From Dimorphilus gyrociliatus (Eukaryota; Annelida; Polychaeta; Dinophilidae), in NCBI GenBank assembly GCA_904063045.1, contig CAJFCJ010000026.1:598964-662963 (forward strand): a DNA stretch of 64,000 nt, given 5' to 3'. Below the pieces are notes generated by a model. The model was not told the DNA's origin. It made no database searches and was given only the letters and a program-made list of their open reading frames with translations. Position numbers and translations under genes: made by a program. The first letter of the stretch is position 1. Each line of letters opens with the position of its first letter. This document shows positions 12,691-23,020 of the stretch, piece by piece.

Positions 12691-12919
12691 GGATAAAATA
12701 CTATAAGAAATAAGTTAATCTGGATAGAATCAACAGATAAAGAAGAAAGTGAATTAATACGATACTACATAGAGATTTTATTCGATGAAAAAGGTGAAAT
12801 CATGGGTTTAAATGGGTAGAAACGTATAAAGAAGACGCTTGAGATGATGACTAGATACTCAGACCAGCAAATGAAAATAAAGCTATTTAAAAAGCAGGAT
12901 TTTTACCTCTACAATAACG

Positions 12920-13320
12920 ATGGAGTTACAACTCTTCTTCTTTAATAATTTCTTCTCAAATTAGACGGCCATTTAAGCATAAATTTACATAAATTCGTTT
13001 TTCAATGTTTTGACCGTATGAGGTCAACTTCTGATGAATGTGGCTGCCACATCATTAGATTACATTCAACTTCCACTGGGTACCTGATAGAGATTAGTTA
13101 TTTGTATATTATCAATCTATAGATTATCTGTTAACGTTCCAACCATTAGTATGTAGCATAAAAGGCTTTCCTCTTGTAGTATTTACTGCATTGCTGATCG
13201 TGGATTTGTATTTGTAGCGATTCCACCAATTATTATTTTCCGTCGGTGTCTCAACAGTAGTAGGTGTATTAATCCTTTCTCGCCCCGTTCGTTGCCTGTC
13301 TTTTTCCGCTTCCTGTCAAA
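12920..13320 (-). repeat. Dispersed repeat module R2, copy A
   Basis: Shares the block AATTAGACGGCCATTTAAGC with 30085 and the ACTTCCACTGGGTA block with 39042. The insert after that block (about 13085-13150, with AGATTAGTTATTTGTAT) also occurs in the 39.1-kb copy but not in the 40.9-kb copy, as if an intron were present in some copies. The coding relic is weaker here. Module R1 follows. Confidence 0.6.
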
Positions 13321-13632
13321 CATTTGCGGTTGTCTTCGTCATCTTCTACCGCAATTAGTTTCAAATACACTTTAATACACTTTATTCTTGAAAAGAAAAT
13401 ATGATACATGACTACAATTAAATAATCAGGATATTGAAGATCGAATAGATTAGTGCATTCCGGATAAACAGTTTTTAATGTGTTTTAAGAAGAGATGCAA
13501 TACTTTCGCCAATCACATAAAAGACACCGAAAAAACATTCGAAATAATCAAAACAAACAAATAATATCTTTTCTATTTAACGACTTTGCGGTAAAAACTG
13601 AAAAGCACTCAAAGAAATATATAATAAAAAAA

Positions 13633-14275
13633 CGTTGTCCAATTAATTAGTTCCAAAACTCAGCCTATAATTAAAACAACAACAACAACAACAACTCACA
13701 ACGTGGCTATCACGTGACTATTTTGTATAAATATAGGAGAAAATTGACGGTGGATTGTCAGTTACCAAATTGAGAAGACCCCGTCGTTTTCTCTGTCAGA
13801 TTTTTCTCTGATTTTATACATTTTTCAATAAGTTTTTTCAAGGATCTCGCAAAAATCAAAAGACAGAAAATGGAATTGTCATTTACTCAAACATTTGTCA
13901 TTCCATAATTGATTTAGATGAAATGATTAACATGATTCTCTTAACCCCAAGCATTTCTCCATCCACTTGACACTCATTTTGGTAACTTAGGAAATGCAAC
14001 ATGGCCTAAAATTGCATGTTGCACCCTTTTTTTAACTGAAAATAAAAGCCGATAAATAATTCGGCAAAAAGAACATGTCTCGCTTAAAGTTGGTCATGTT
14101 TTTTACGATGGAACTTTGTCTCGTGCTCTTTCACCGGAAGTGACGTCATGGATTTCCATGTAATTCGCCGAATTTACAACCTCAACTTTCTCTTTTTTTT
14201 CCGTCAACTGGAAAAGAATCTCTTTGTTCAATAAAAGTGAAATTTGCAGTATAAATCGTAGGGTAAATATTTAGT
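13633..14275 (+). repeat. Dispersed repeat module R1, copy A (promoter-like plus hairpins)
   Basis: One of four well-conserved copies (others at 18042, 21288 and 39491). In order it holds a CAA microsatellite, an E-box CACGTG (13711), TATAAATA (13726), and TCAGTT (13758), which fits the invertebrate initiator. Three inverted repeats follow: TGCAACATG/CATGTTGCA (13995-14023), GCCGA/TCGGC (14048-14065) and AACATG/CATGTT (14072-14100). Then come CCGGAAGTGACGTCA (14134-14148) and a degraded splice-donor-like GTAAATATTTA. There is no ORF of note. The layout suggests a pol II promoter with a structured leader; expression is not shown. Confidence 0.75.
13711..13763 (+). promoter_or_regulatory. Candidate pol II promoter of R1: E-box, TATA box, initiator
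   Basis: CACGTG at 13711-13716, TATAAATA at 13726-13733 and TCAGTT at 13758-13763. The TATA-to-initiator spacing of 32 bp is canonical. The same arrangement is kept in the copies at 18.1, 21.35 and 39.56 kb, although sequence further out has drifted. Confidence 0.65.
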
Positions 14276-14337
14276 TAAAATGTATATGATTTTTGTATAT
14301 TTACTTACTAATATATATGTATTACCTTTTAAAGTGC

Positions 14338-14960
14338 ATTTGGAAAAAGCCGGAAATGACATCACTGAATATCGGGAATAACCGTAGAATATGAGTTTCG
14401 AAAATGGAGAGTTTCCGAAACGAAGGGAGAAATAGAAAAATTGGAGAAAAAAGGCGTTAAAGATGAGCTGAAGCGTTTTCTGAAAAGCGAAATGAAAGAT
14501 AAAGAATAAAAGAAATGGGTAAGTGAGATTTGTATAAATGAATTATACGTGATTTAAAGAATATTCTTTTCAGATTGTTTTCCTTCATGTTTAAAAGAGG
14601 ACAATCGAAGACAATGAAGAAAGTTGTGCTTTAAGCCAAAGTGTATCAAGACCCATTCGAAACAATACATTTAAAAGATTGGAAGAAACTTTTCAAAAAG
14701 TTGTAAATTTTCGAGGGAAATGTCCATATCTGAGAAAAAGCAGCGTATAGAAGATATTGTTTTAAGCGAAAAATTTTTAATGAAATGTAATAAACGAAAA
14801 TGAAGAAATCTCGTTTTAAACAAAAAAAATTTCAAGATAACTATCGGAAACTATAGACACGAAAGAAGAGAAGAGACTCTTCAAAAAGTCCTGTATTTGA
14901 AGTCAAACGTGGATATGTCTAAAGAATAATATGAGAAAGATTTTGAAAATGATATCACTA
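14338..14960 (+). repeat. Dispersed repeat module R3, copy A
   Basis: Starts at the CCGGAAATGACATCA block (14350). An acceptor-like ATATTCTTTTCAG precedes ATTGTTTTCCTTCAT at about 14573. Exon-like repeats with GAAGAAAG or GAAGATATTG, TTTAAACAAAA and TTATCAAG-like words follow to about 14895. Conceptual translation gives pieces of the same basic peptide seen at 9.2 and 19.1 kb, with stops. Confidence 0.7.
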
Positions 14961-15119
14961 AACATTTGTCATATTTATTCAAATAGAACCTCAAGTTCGT
15001 ACACGAGTATTACAAGACAAGGTGAGTATTGAATATTCTGAGCTATTATCTCTAAGCAAGCGGTTAGAAAACCAAGCTAACAACTGTTCAATTCGTATGG
15101 TTTAAATGCTTTCCTTAAC

Positions 15120-15338
15120 AGTTTAACAGTTCACAATTTCAAAGTTCCAACAATGGAAAGTAACGTTTGACACAATTGAAAGCACTACAAATGGTTCCAC
15201 ATTTAATTCGTCCCATGCATCCTTTGGAATTGGGTTGGATAAGTCAGATATGATACCGTCATTGACTCCCCTAGATCGTCAATCGCAAAATTTAGAGGAC
15301 AACGATTCATTAGGTTCTCGATCGCCGAGACAGTGAGG
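15120..15338 (+). other. Ser/Thr/Asn-rich open stretch of unknown origin (about 70 codons)
   Basis: A plus-strand frame without stops from about 15120 to a TGA near 15338. It reads segments such as FDTIESTTNGSTFN and SLTPLDRQSQNLEDN and has no Met near its start. It could be an internal exon, a fragment captured by a repeat, or chance. I do not recognise it. Confidence 0.25.
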
Positions 15339-15339
15339 C

Positions 15340-17115
15340 GAATGGTATATCCCAACTTGGATACTTATTTATTTTTATTTTGCTGGTGAGCATCATCCCC
15401 TTTATCAGGCCGATTCGCAATTTTTAGGACAGTCCTTTTATAATTCCTTGTTATGCATAGTTTACATCTCCTTAGGACGTCTTTTATTCCTGTCGTATCG
15501 TGGAGGAGATGCAAATGTTTTGACAATTTTGACCAGATGACCTTGAATGACGCATGGTTCATTTCGTGGTGTGTATCATACATTAATCTATTAAGGATAG
15601 GATGGCGAGCGTTGATTATTTCATTGTCCCTGATTCTATCTGTTGACTGGAAGTTCGAATTGAACCTCAGGATCCAAGCCATTACACGCCTCATCTTAGA
15701 CCATTCTCCCATTATTTCTAGGGGTGAAATCGGAGGTTATCATATTGATCGTAATATTGAGTGTATAATGTTCGATCTCTATTTCTTTAAATACTTCCCA
15801 TTTCTCCCTCATCTTTCTTTACTTTTTGTCAGGTAATCGGCAGGGTTATCCTCCGATCTAATGAAACACCAACTGCCTTGCGATTTAGTTTTCGGTATTA
15901 ATTTCACAGTTAGACGTACATCATTTGCCAGTTTCAAGTCTCCATTCTCTAAGTCACAAAGTACTATTTGACTGTCAACGAAAACTTTGATCCGAATGTC
16001 TGGGAAAATGGTTTTATAAACCTTAATGAAAATTTGCGGCTCATAAGGCTGCCGTCAATTCTGCTCGAGGGAAAAAAGCGAGAAGTAGATGCCAGCAAAT
16101 AGCCTTTATTGCTAGTGGCAATATCTCGTCTAGATCTGGAATATAGGTTAGCCCTAATCTACTCTACCACTGGGTACTGATGGCTTAGTATAATTCGGAT
16201 TAATATATGTATCGGGCTGTTCCCGTATGAGGGATAATGAGTCTACAACGTAGGTATCGACATCATATTTCCTACCTAAATAGAGAAATATGATTCTGAC
16301 TTTTTCTGTTGTTATAGTTTGGAAATTGTTGTTGACAAATGATATGTCAATCTGACAAAGATTTCTGGGATTTGTTGAATATGATATAGACTCTAAGTAT
16401 TGTCTGCTAATCAGGGAAATGAGGGCTGTAATTTTATGATCCATATAGTTGCCTGATGCTGGAATTTTTACAGTTGCAGCATATACTCTTTCTCTCTCTC
16501 TTATCTCCTTTGTGTGTCGTGGCTCCTTGTGATATAAAGATGTGTGATGTGATTGATTGCATTGTTTGCAGCTTGGCCAACTCGAAGGCAATTTCAACAA
16601 CGGTTAAATAGTTCAATCAGTCTTTATCTGCCTTTAATATCAGCACTTATGTCTGTTAAGTGATGTGGTCGAAGGAACTCTGTCCTTAATCTTGGCCTCC
16701 GAATTCGGAGAAAGGTGTTTTTCTTGTATTTTGTGTAGACATTTTTGGAAGATCTTTGATTCAGGGAGTTTTCAGTTTGTTTGGTCATGTTGGAAGCTAA
16801 AATATTTGACTCTATTGTCTTACAGATATAAGTAATATGGATTTTTAATGACTTTCGATATGTATTGACCAAATTTAGACACTATGGAAGGTGTTGGTTA
16901 GTAAAGTAAACGAAGAACCTTTGTCATTTTTGCCGCCATTTGTATATGATGTTGAGTTATTTTGAAGTTTTGAAAGTTCGACAAACCTCCATTTTGGTCT
17001 TCGACCGTTGGAACATGTTCCATCTCTTGCATTTGAATAGAGACAGCTGATTTATGTGATTCTTTAGTCGAATCTGTTTGGGTAGAACGTATCATATTTA
17101 TACATGAATACATTT
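15340..17115 (-). mobile_element. BEL/Pao retrotransposon, minus strand, internally deleted (element E2)
   Basis: Read on the minus strand it begins with a gag piece near 17020 (MEHVPTVEDQNGG, matching the gag at 23.35 kb). Next is a zinc-knuckle remnant and the retropepsin flank at 16600-16154 (KIPASGNYMDHKITA, DISFVNNNFQTITTEKV). Most of RT is missing. An RNase H remnant lies at about 16080-15840, and the integrase N-terminus at 15712-15365 (MRRVMAWILRFNSN; H2C2-type zinc-finger residues in YDTHHEMNHASF and RRCKLCI). The D-T-G motif has been deleted within ALISLISR. No LTRs were found. A dead copy in reverse orientation to the others. Confidence 0.75.
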
Positions 17116-17183
17116 ATATACTGTATATATTAATGTAAGCCGTTAAGAAATAAATTTGGCGGGTGACTAAGACTAGTCGTTAA

Positions 17184-17800
17184 TTAGAATGATTGATAAA
17201 CACAAAAGAAAAATGCAAAGGAACCAGCTACGACAAACTTATCGTTCGCGTTATCGTTGCTTACATTAGGACACTTCAACATTAGAAGCTTATAGGAGTA
17301 AATAAAAAAACCTATACGATAAACATTTCTGGTGTGTTTTTGAGAAAAAAGAGCCAGTGATAAAGTAGAATGTGAACAGTCTAAAAACACTTTCCACCGT
17401 TTTCAACAATTGAGAGATAAAGATTACTCCATACACCTTTAACCTATAAGAAAACGGTATCTCACTGTGTGTAACATACTCGAAGAAACTTAGAACCTTA
17501 CAATGGTGTCCCATAACAATATTGCATACGCGCGGATCTACAATCTTCAAATACTTCTAGCGTAAACTGCTTCAGCCAGGTTCTCTTCTTTGAAAACATT
17601 AAAAATACCATAATTTCTTCCTAAACTATAGGAGCGTTGCAGTATCCTTTACAAAATTCGCAGTCCGATGTCAACATAACGGGGTCAACTACTGGTGAGG
17701 GTAACGACTACGTCGTTAGATCAGGTACCGTCGTTGTGGTGGTGGTCTCCTACGGTTGTTAGACCAAATCAAATCTATCAACAACTTTAGTTCTGGAGAG
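17184..17800 (-). repeat. Dispersed repeat module R2, copy B
   Basis: The minus strand holds the R2 relic at about 17760-17600 (DLTT, LPSPVVDP, EFCKGYCNAP) and, further along that strand, an open frame (17550-17290) containing MGHHCKVLSFFEYVTHSE. The same second block is seen near 38820 and 29860. So R2 carries at least two coding-like blocks on its minus strand. The protein is not recognised. Confidence 0.6.
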
Positions 17801-18041
17801 AATTTTTAGTTAATTGTTCTCTGCACTTAACAACTATTCAACAACAGGATATAGAAGATCCAGCATATTACCATATTATTGGATAATCACCTTCAAAGGT
17901 GTTTTCAGAAGAGATGCAAAACTTTCGACAATTACGTAAAAGATACCGAAAAAACACTCGAAATAATCAAAACAACCAAATATCTTTTATTTAACGAACT
18001 TAATTTAAAAATTCAAAAATAGAAATATACAATAAAAAACA

Positions 18042-18650
18042 TTGTCCAATTAATTAGTTCCAAAACTCAGCCTATAATTAAAACAACAACAACAACTCAC
18101 AACGTGGCTATCACGTGACTATTTTGTATAAATATAGGAGAAAATTGACGGTGGATTGTCAGTTACCAAATTGAGAAGACCCCGTCGTTTTCTCTGTCAG
18201 ATTTTTCTCTGATTTTATACATTTTTCAATAAGTTTTTTCAAGGATCTCGCAAAAATCAAAAGACGGAAAATTTCAATTTTCATTTTCTTAAACATTTGA
18301 AATGATTAACATGATTCTCTTCACTCCAAACACTTCACCAATCCCACTTGACACTCATTTTGGTAACTTAGGAAATGCAACATGGCCTAAAATTGCATGT
18401 TGCACCTTTTTTTAACTGAAAATAAAAGCCGATAAATAATTCGGCAAAAAGAACACGTCTCGCTTAAAGTTGGTCATGTTTTTTGCGGTGGAACTTTGTT
18501 TCGTGCTCTTTCACCGGAAGTGACGTAATGAATTTCCATGTAATTCGCCGAATGAACAACCTCAAAATTTTCTCTTTTTTTCCCGTAACTAGAAAAGTTT
18601 CTCTTTGTTCAACAAAAGTGAAATTTGCAGTATAAATCGTAAGGTCAGTA
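18042..18650 (+). repeat. Dispersed repeat module R1, copy B
   Basis: Same order as copy A: CAA run, CACGTG, TATAAATA, TCAGTT, the three inverted repeats at about 18370-18480, and CCGGAAGTGACGTAA at 18514. The splice-donor-like site is changed to GGTCAGTATT here. It differs from copy A by scattered substitutions and a short deletion after the AAAAGACGG block. Confidence 0.75.
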
Positions 18651-18717
18651 TTATGGGAAAAAATGTGATTTTAGTACATTTTAGTACATATTTATATATG
18701 TAAAATCTTTTAAAGTT

Positions 18718-19460
18718 AATTTGGGAAAAGCCGGAAATGACATAACTGAAAATCGGGAAATAACCCTCGAAAGTGACTTGAAAATGGAGAGCTTCCGAAA
18801 CGAATGAAGAAATAGAAAAATTGAAGAGAAAAGACGTTTAAAATGAAATGCAGTATTTCCTGAAAAACGAAAAGAAAGATAAAGGGAAGAAGAAAAGAAA
18901 CAGAGAAGTAAGATTTATATAAATGAAGTAAACATGATTTAAAGGACACAGTTCTTTGCAGATTGTTTTCCTTCATATTTAAAGAACACAATGGACGACA
19001 ATGAAGAAAATTGTGCTTTAAACTGAAATTTATCAACATCCATTCGAAACAACACATACGATAGATGATAAGAGTCTTTTTCGAAAGTCATGTTTTTTCG
19101 AGTGCGATGTTGATAAACGAAAAGAGACGATTGAAGAAGATGTTAAACCGAAATTTATCAATGAAATATAATCAACGAAAATCAAGAGATTATGCGTTAA
19201 ACCAAAGTTATCAAGGAAACCAGCGGAAACTATACTTACGAAAGAAGAGAAGAGAGTCTTCAGAAGGTTGTACTTTTGTAGTCAGACCTTGATGCCTACA
19301 ATGACTAATACGAAGAAGATTTTGGTTAAACAGAAAATTACCAATGAAGCATGGGAAATAATAGAGAATGTAATGGGAAATACTATCTACAATAATTTGT
19401 TATTTATCAATAAACTACAATCAGCTATGAAGAAGATCGTTTTTTAATTGCAGTAAAGTG
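18718..19460 (+). repeat. Dispersed repeat module R3, copy B
   Basis: Begins with GGGAAAAGCCGGAAATGAC and has an acceptor-like TTCTTTGCAG (about 18960). Repeated exon-like units follow at about 18994, 19127, 19172 and 19300, each with GAAGAAGAT-like and TTAAACC(A/G)AA(A/G)TTATCAA words. Spacings alternate near 130 and 47 bp. The plus frame 19065-19292 is open for 75 codons and matches the peptide at 9185-9304. Confidence 0.7.
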
Positions 19461-19559
19461 TATGAAAACTTTCCGAACGTACGATATTTTGTTAAATAAA
19501 TTTGGTAGACCTTCAAAATGTCTAGATTTAGATGTTTAGAATCGGATGAAGGATCCAGT

Positions 19560-20110
19560 ATCCAAAGTATTATATTGAAAAGGCAGATTCAACTAAATTC
19601 AATTTAGAGTAACTGACAGTACCGAAGATGCATCATTTAAATTATGGAAACTGTACGAAATTAATGAATATAGATATTTGATTGGTAGCTGAGAAAGAAG
19701 TTGTAGTTGGAATTTATGGATAATAGAATGATATTATAGTAGAATTACTTAGTAAGAATTATTCTAATCTCTATCTTTATCGTAATGTTTCGATAGAAGA
19801 TATTACCAAATCAACTTGTTTATTGACAGTGAATATGGCAGTTAACGACAAAATTTCTGGATAGTCGTCCAGGTAGATTAAGATTATCAAAGAAGAAATA
19901 AAGTAATTTTCTCCTAGCTCTCAATGTACTTTTTGAGGATAGTGAATACGATTTTAGAGTAGTTGCTATCAACAAAGCAGGACATTTCAACACTTTCGAA
20001 TCAATTGGCATAATAAAAAGCGGAAGAGATTCTTACGACAAAGCAAACAAAAGAAAAGTGTATGAAGAATTGTTAGCTAATAGCCCAACTTTTAGATGTT
20101 ATTTATAGTT
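19560..20110 (+). pseudogene. Fibronectin type III-like coding fragments inside the repeat
   Basis: The plus frame 19914-20108 reads FEDSEYDFRVVAINKAG followed by SIGIIKSGRDSYD. This matches the second half of fibronectin-III domains of titin/twitchin-type muscle proteins (Y-x-F-R-V-x-A-x-N at the F-G strands). A related, more decayed block at 19590-19675 (FRVTDSTED, KLYEINEY) is repeated at 33400-33485. It has no start, stops lie upstream, and no neighbouring Ig or kinase domain is visible. It is best read as a captured or duplicated exon fragment. The fold assignment is by eye; a profile search would be decisive. Confidence 0.5.
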
Positions 20111-20119
20111 GATGTTCAC

Positions 20120-20720
20120 TTATTTCAAGGTGATAAATTTCATCGAATCCACAGGATTTTACATTTACTAAGACAGAAAGAAGCGAAAAATTAACAAAGG
20201 TGATGATCCTGAATCAGTTAAACGCTATACATAGCATAAAATTTCTCTAAATTTTAATATAATCACAAAATTGTTTGAACAATTAACCGAAAAATAACTT
20301 TTACAGAAAAAAGTCAAAAAGAAATTGTTATAGTTAGTAATTCAGCTATTTTACATATTAACTTAATTGTTCCGCTGAAATCTGAAATAGTATGGTTTCT
20401 ATACAAAAAAAAAAACACTTTAAGAAATTGTCAAATAAATGCTTCAATTGTTTCTTATTATATTTTAGCAACTTTGAAGAGTTGCTATATTTTTTGTTAA
20501 TAATTTCAGTTAAGTATTTTATTAATTAATCCTATTTGAATAGACAAACTTCCAGCTACCTTGTAAGCTAACGGCAAAGAATGTAGAAAAAGAGAAATTA
20601 GCTTAAGCATAGAACGAACCGAGATGTTATGATCATTGATTAGAAATAACTCTTGTTGAGATAAAATCTAAAGCTCAAACATCTTCACCACCGAGAAACT
20701 TAAAAATAACTCATTCGGTT
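20120..20720. other. AT-rich sequence, nothing recognised
   Basis: Between the fibronectin-like fragment and the next R2 module. No frame or domain; poly-A and poly-T tracts only. Confidence 0.6.
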
Positions 20721-20729
20721 TAATGATTT

Positions 20730-21200
20730 TCTATAACGTTTTATACAATGTAGTTGGTCTTTATTTAGCTGGGTCACTCGATATGCCTTTCATATAAATG
20801 TATAACAATACAGAGCATGATTTTGTAACCTGCTCGAGGAATTTTTAAAGAGACATAACTCTAGAAAAACGTTCGATATAGTTTTAGGATCTACCATCTT
20901 CAAATGATTGTGACTTAACCCGCATAGACAAGGGGATTGGTGTTCTTTAAAAACCTCAGAAATGCTATAATTTCTTTTCGGATTAGAGGGGCTTTTTAAG
21001 CATCCTTACTTAAATTCGTAGTCCAATGTGTCAAGCTTATCGGTGTCAACTACTGGTGAGGGTAGCAGATACGTCGTTGGATCAGGGACGATGGTTGTGG
21101 TGATGGTGGTCGCCTACCAACTCAAATCTACCACTCGCTTTAGTTCTAGAAAGAATTTTTAGTTATTTGTTCTCTACACTTAACAACTATTTAACAACAG
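20730..21200 (-). repeat. Dispersed repeat module R2, copy C
   Basis: The left edge TTTAGCTGGGTCACTCGAT matches the left edge of the copy at 38757. The minus-strand relic reads DPTTYLLPSPVV and TDKLDTLDYEF near 21100-21020, then stops. Module R1 starts less than 100 bp to the right. Confidence 0.65.
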
Positions 21201-21287
21201 GTTGTAGAAGATCGAAAATATTACTATAAATTGGATAATCACCTTCAAAGGTGTTTTCAGAAGAGATGCAAAACTTTCGTCAATCAT

Positions 21288-21915
21288 ATTGTCCGATTAA
21301 TTAGTTCCAAAACTCAGCCTATAATTAAAACAACAACAACTCACAACGTGGCTATCACGTGACTATTTTGTATAAATATAGGAGAAAATTGACGGTGGAT
21401 TGTTAGTTACCAAATTGAGAAGACCCCGTCGTTTTCTCTGTCAGATTTTTCTCTGATTTTATACATTTTTCAATAAGTTTTTTCAAGGATCTCGCAAAAA
21501 TCAAAAGACAGAAAATGGAATTGTCATTTACTCAAACATTTGTCATTCCATAATTGATTTAGATGAAATGATTAACATGATTCTCTTCACTCCAAACACC
21601 TTACCAATACCACTTGACACTCATTTTGGTAACTTAGGAAATGCAACATGGCCTAAAATTGCATGTTGCACCCTTTTTTTAACTGAAAATAAAAGCCGAT
21701 AAATAATTCGGTAAAAAGAACACGTCTCGCTTAAAGTTGGTCATGTTTTTTACGATGGAACTTTGTTTCATGCTCTTTCACCGGAAGTGACGTCATGGAT
21801 TTACCATGTAATTCACCGAATTAACAAATTCACAAATTTCTCTTCTTACATCGACTACTAACAGAGTATCTCTTGTTCAATAAAAGTGAAATTTGCAGTA
21901 TTAGTCATAGGGTAA
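21288..21915 (+). repeat. Dispersed repeat module R1, copy C
   Basis: Carries the E-box, TATA box, initiator, three inverted repeats (about 21640-21750), CCGGAAGTGACGTCA at 21781 and an intact donor-like GGGTAAGTATTTA near 21910. Confidence 0.75.
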
Positions 21916-21971
21916 GTATTTAAGCAAAATATGTGGCCTAGTATATAAAAGCATTTGATTTCTTTTTAATA

Positions 21972-22748
21972 ATTTTGGGAAAAGCCGGTAATGACATCAC
22001 TGAAAAACGTGAAATTAACGTGGAATATAGCATTCGAAAGTGGAGAGCGGTTTTAACAAAATGAAGAAATAGAACAAGTGAGAAAAAAAACATGTTTAAA
22101 TTGACGTTAACTGAAAATAAAAGCCGATAAATAATTCGGCAAAAAACACATGACTCGCTTAAAGTTGGTCATGTTTTTCACGGTGGAACTTTGTTGCGTG
22201 CTCTTTCACCGGAAGTGACGTCATGGATTTCCACGTAATTCACCAAGTTAATAACTTCAAAAATTTCTCATCTTATATTGGCAACTAACAAAGTAGCTTT
22301 TTTTAAAAAAGAAATGAAATTCGGGTTATAAATTGCATGTAAGTATTTAGAGAAAAATGAATGATTCTAGTAATGATATAAACAAAGTATTTTTTAGTAA
22401 ATTTTGGAAAAGCAGGAAATGACATCACTGAGAATAGGAAATACCCATCGATTATGACATTTGAAAATAACTAATGAAGAAATAGAAAAATTGGAGTGAA
22501 AAGACGTTTACAATGAGAAGCAGTATATCATGAAGAGCGAAAAGAAAGATAAAGGGAAGAAGAAAAGAAACAGAGAAGTAAGATTTTTATAAATGAAGTA
22601 AACGAGATTTAAGAATATAATTATTTTCAGTTTGTTTTCCTTTACATTTAAATAACACAATTGACGGCAATAATGAAGAATATCATGCTTTAAACCGAAA
22701 TTTATCAATAGATTCGTTCGAAACAATATATACGATATACTGTATATA
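21972..22748 (+). repeat. R3 copy C with a partial second R1 (hairpin part)
   Basis: A short R3 start at 21985 is followed at 22100-22345 by a second copy of only the hairpin, ETS/CRE and donor part of R1 (CCGGAAGTGACGTCA at 22209; GTAAGTATTTA near 22338). A second R3 start follows near 22423, with an acceptor-like ATTATTTTCAG near 22620. The BEL element E1 is inserted at 22749. Confidence 0.65.
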
Positions 22749-22991
22749 TGTAGTCGATGGTACGTCGCCTAAATTTGGCAGCGAGCCAAATTACCTTACG
22801 TTTATATATACTTCGTTACGTCTATATGTTTAAAATCCATCATATTTCATTATCCTTTATCATTTCTATACGTCATTACTTATTATTACTGCTATATTTG
22901 CTAGTATATACCTTTAAACTTTAACGCGTTGTAGTAGTAAAGTCGGTGAAAATAGCCTTAACCTACGTCCGCTACTCATTCATCGACTACA
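22749..22991 (+). repeat. 5' LTR of E1 (243 bp, family A)
   Basis: Starts TGTAGTCGATG and ends CATCGACTACA, an 11-bp perfect terminal inverted repeat. It contains a hairpin AATTTGGC/GCCAAATT (22772-22792) with a five-base loop. A candidate PBS just downstream is not obvious to me. Confidence 0.93.
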
Positions 22992-23020
22992 GTAATAATA
23001 ATTAATTGTGAAATACTGAA

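Noticed and set aside
15453-15836. Plus-strand ORF of 127 codons
   Set aside because: It is the antisense shadow of the minus-strand BEL integrase region.
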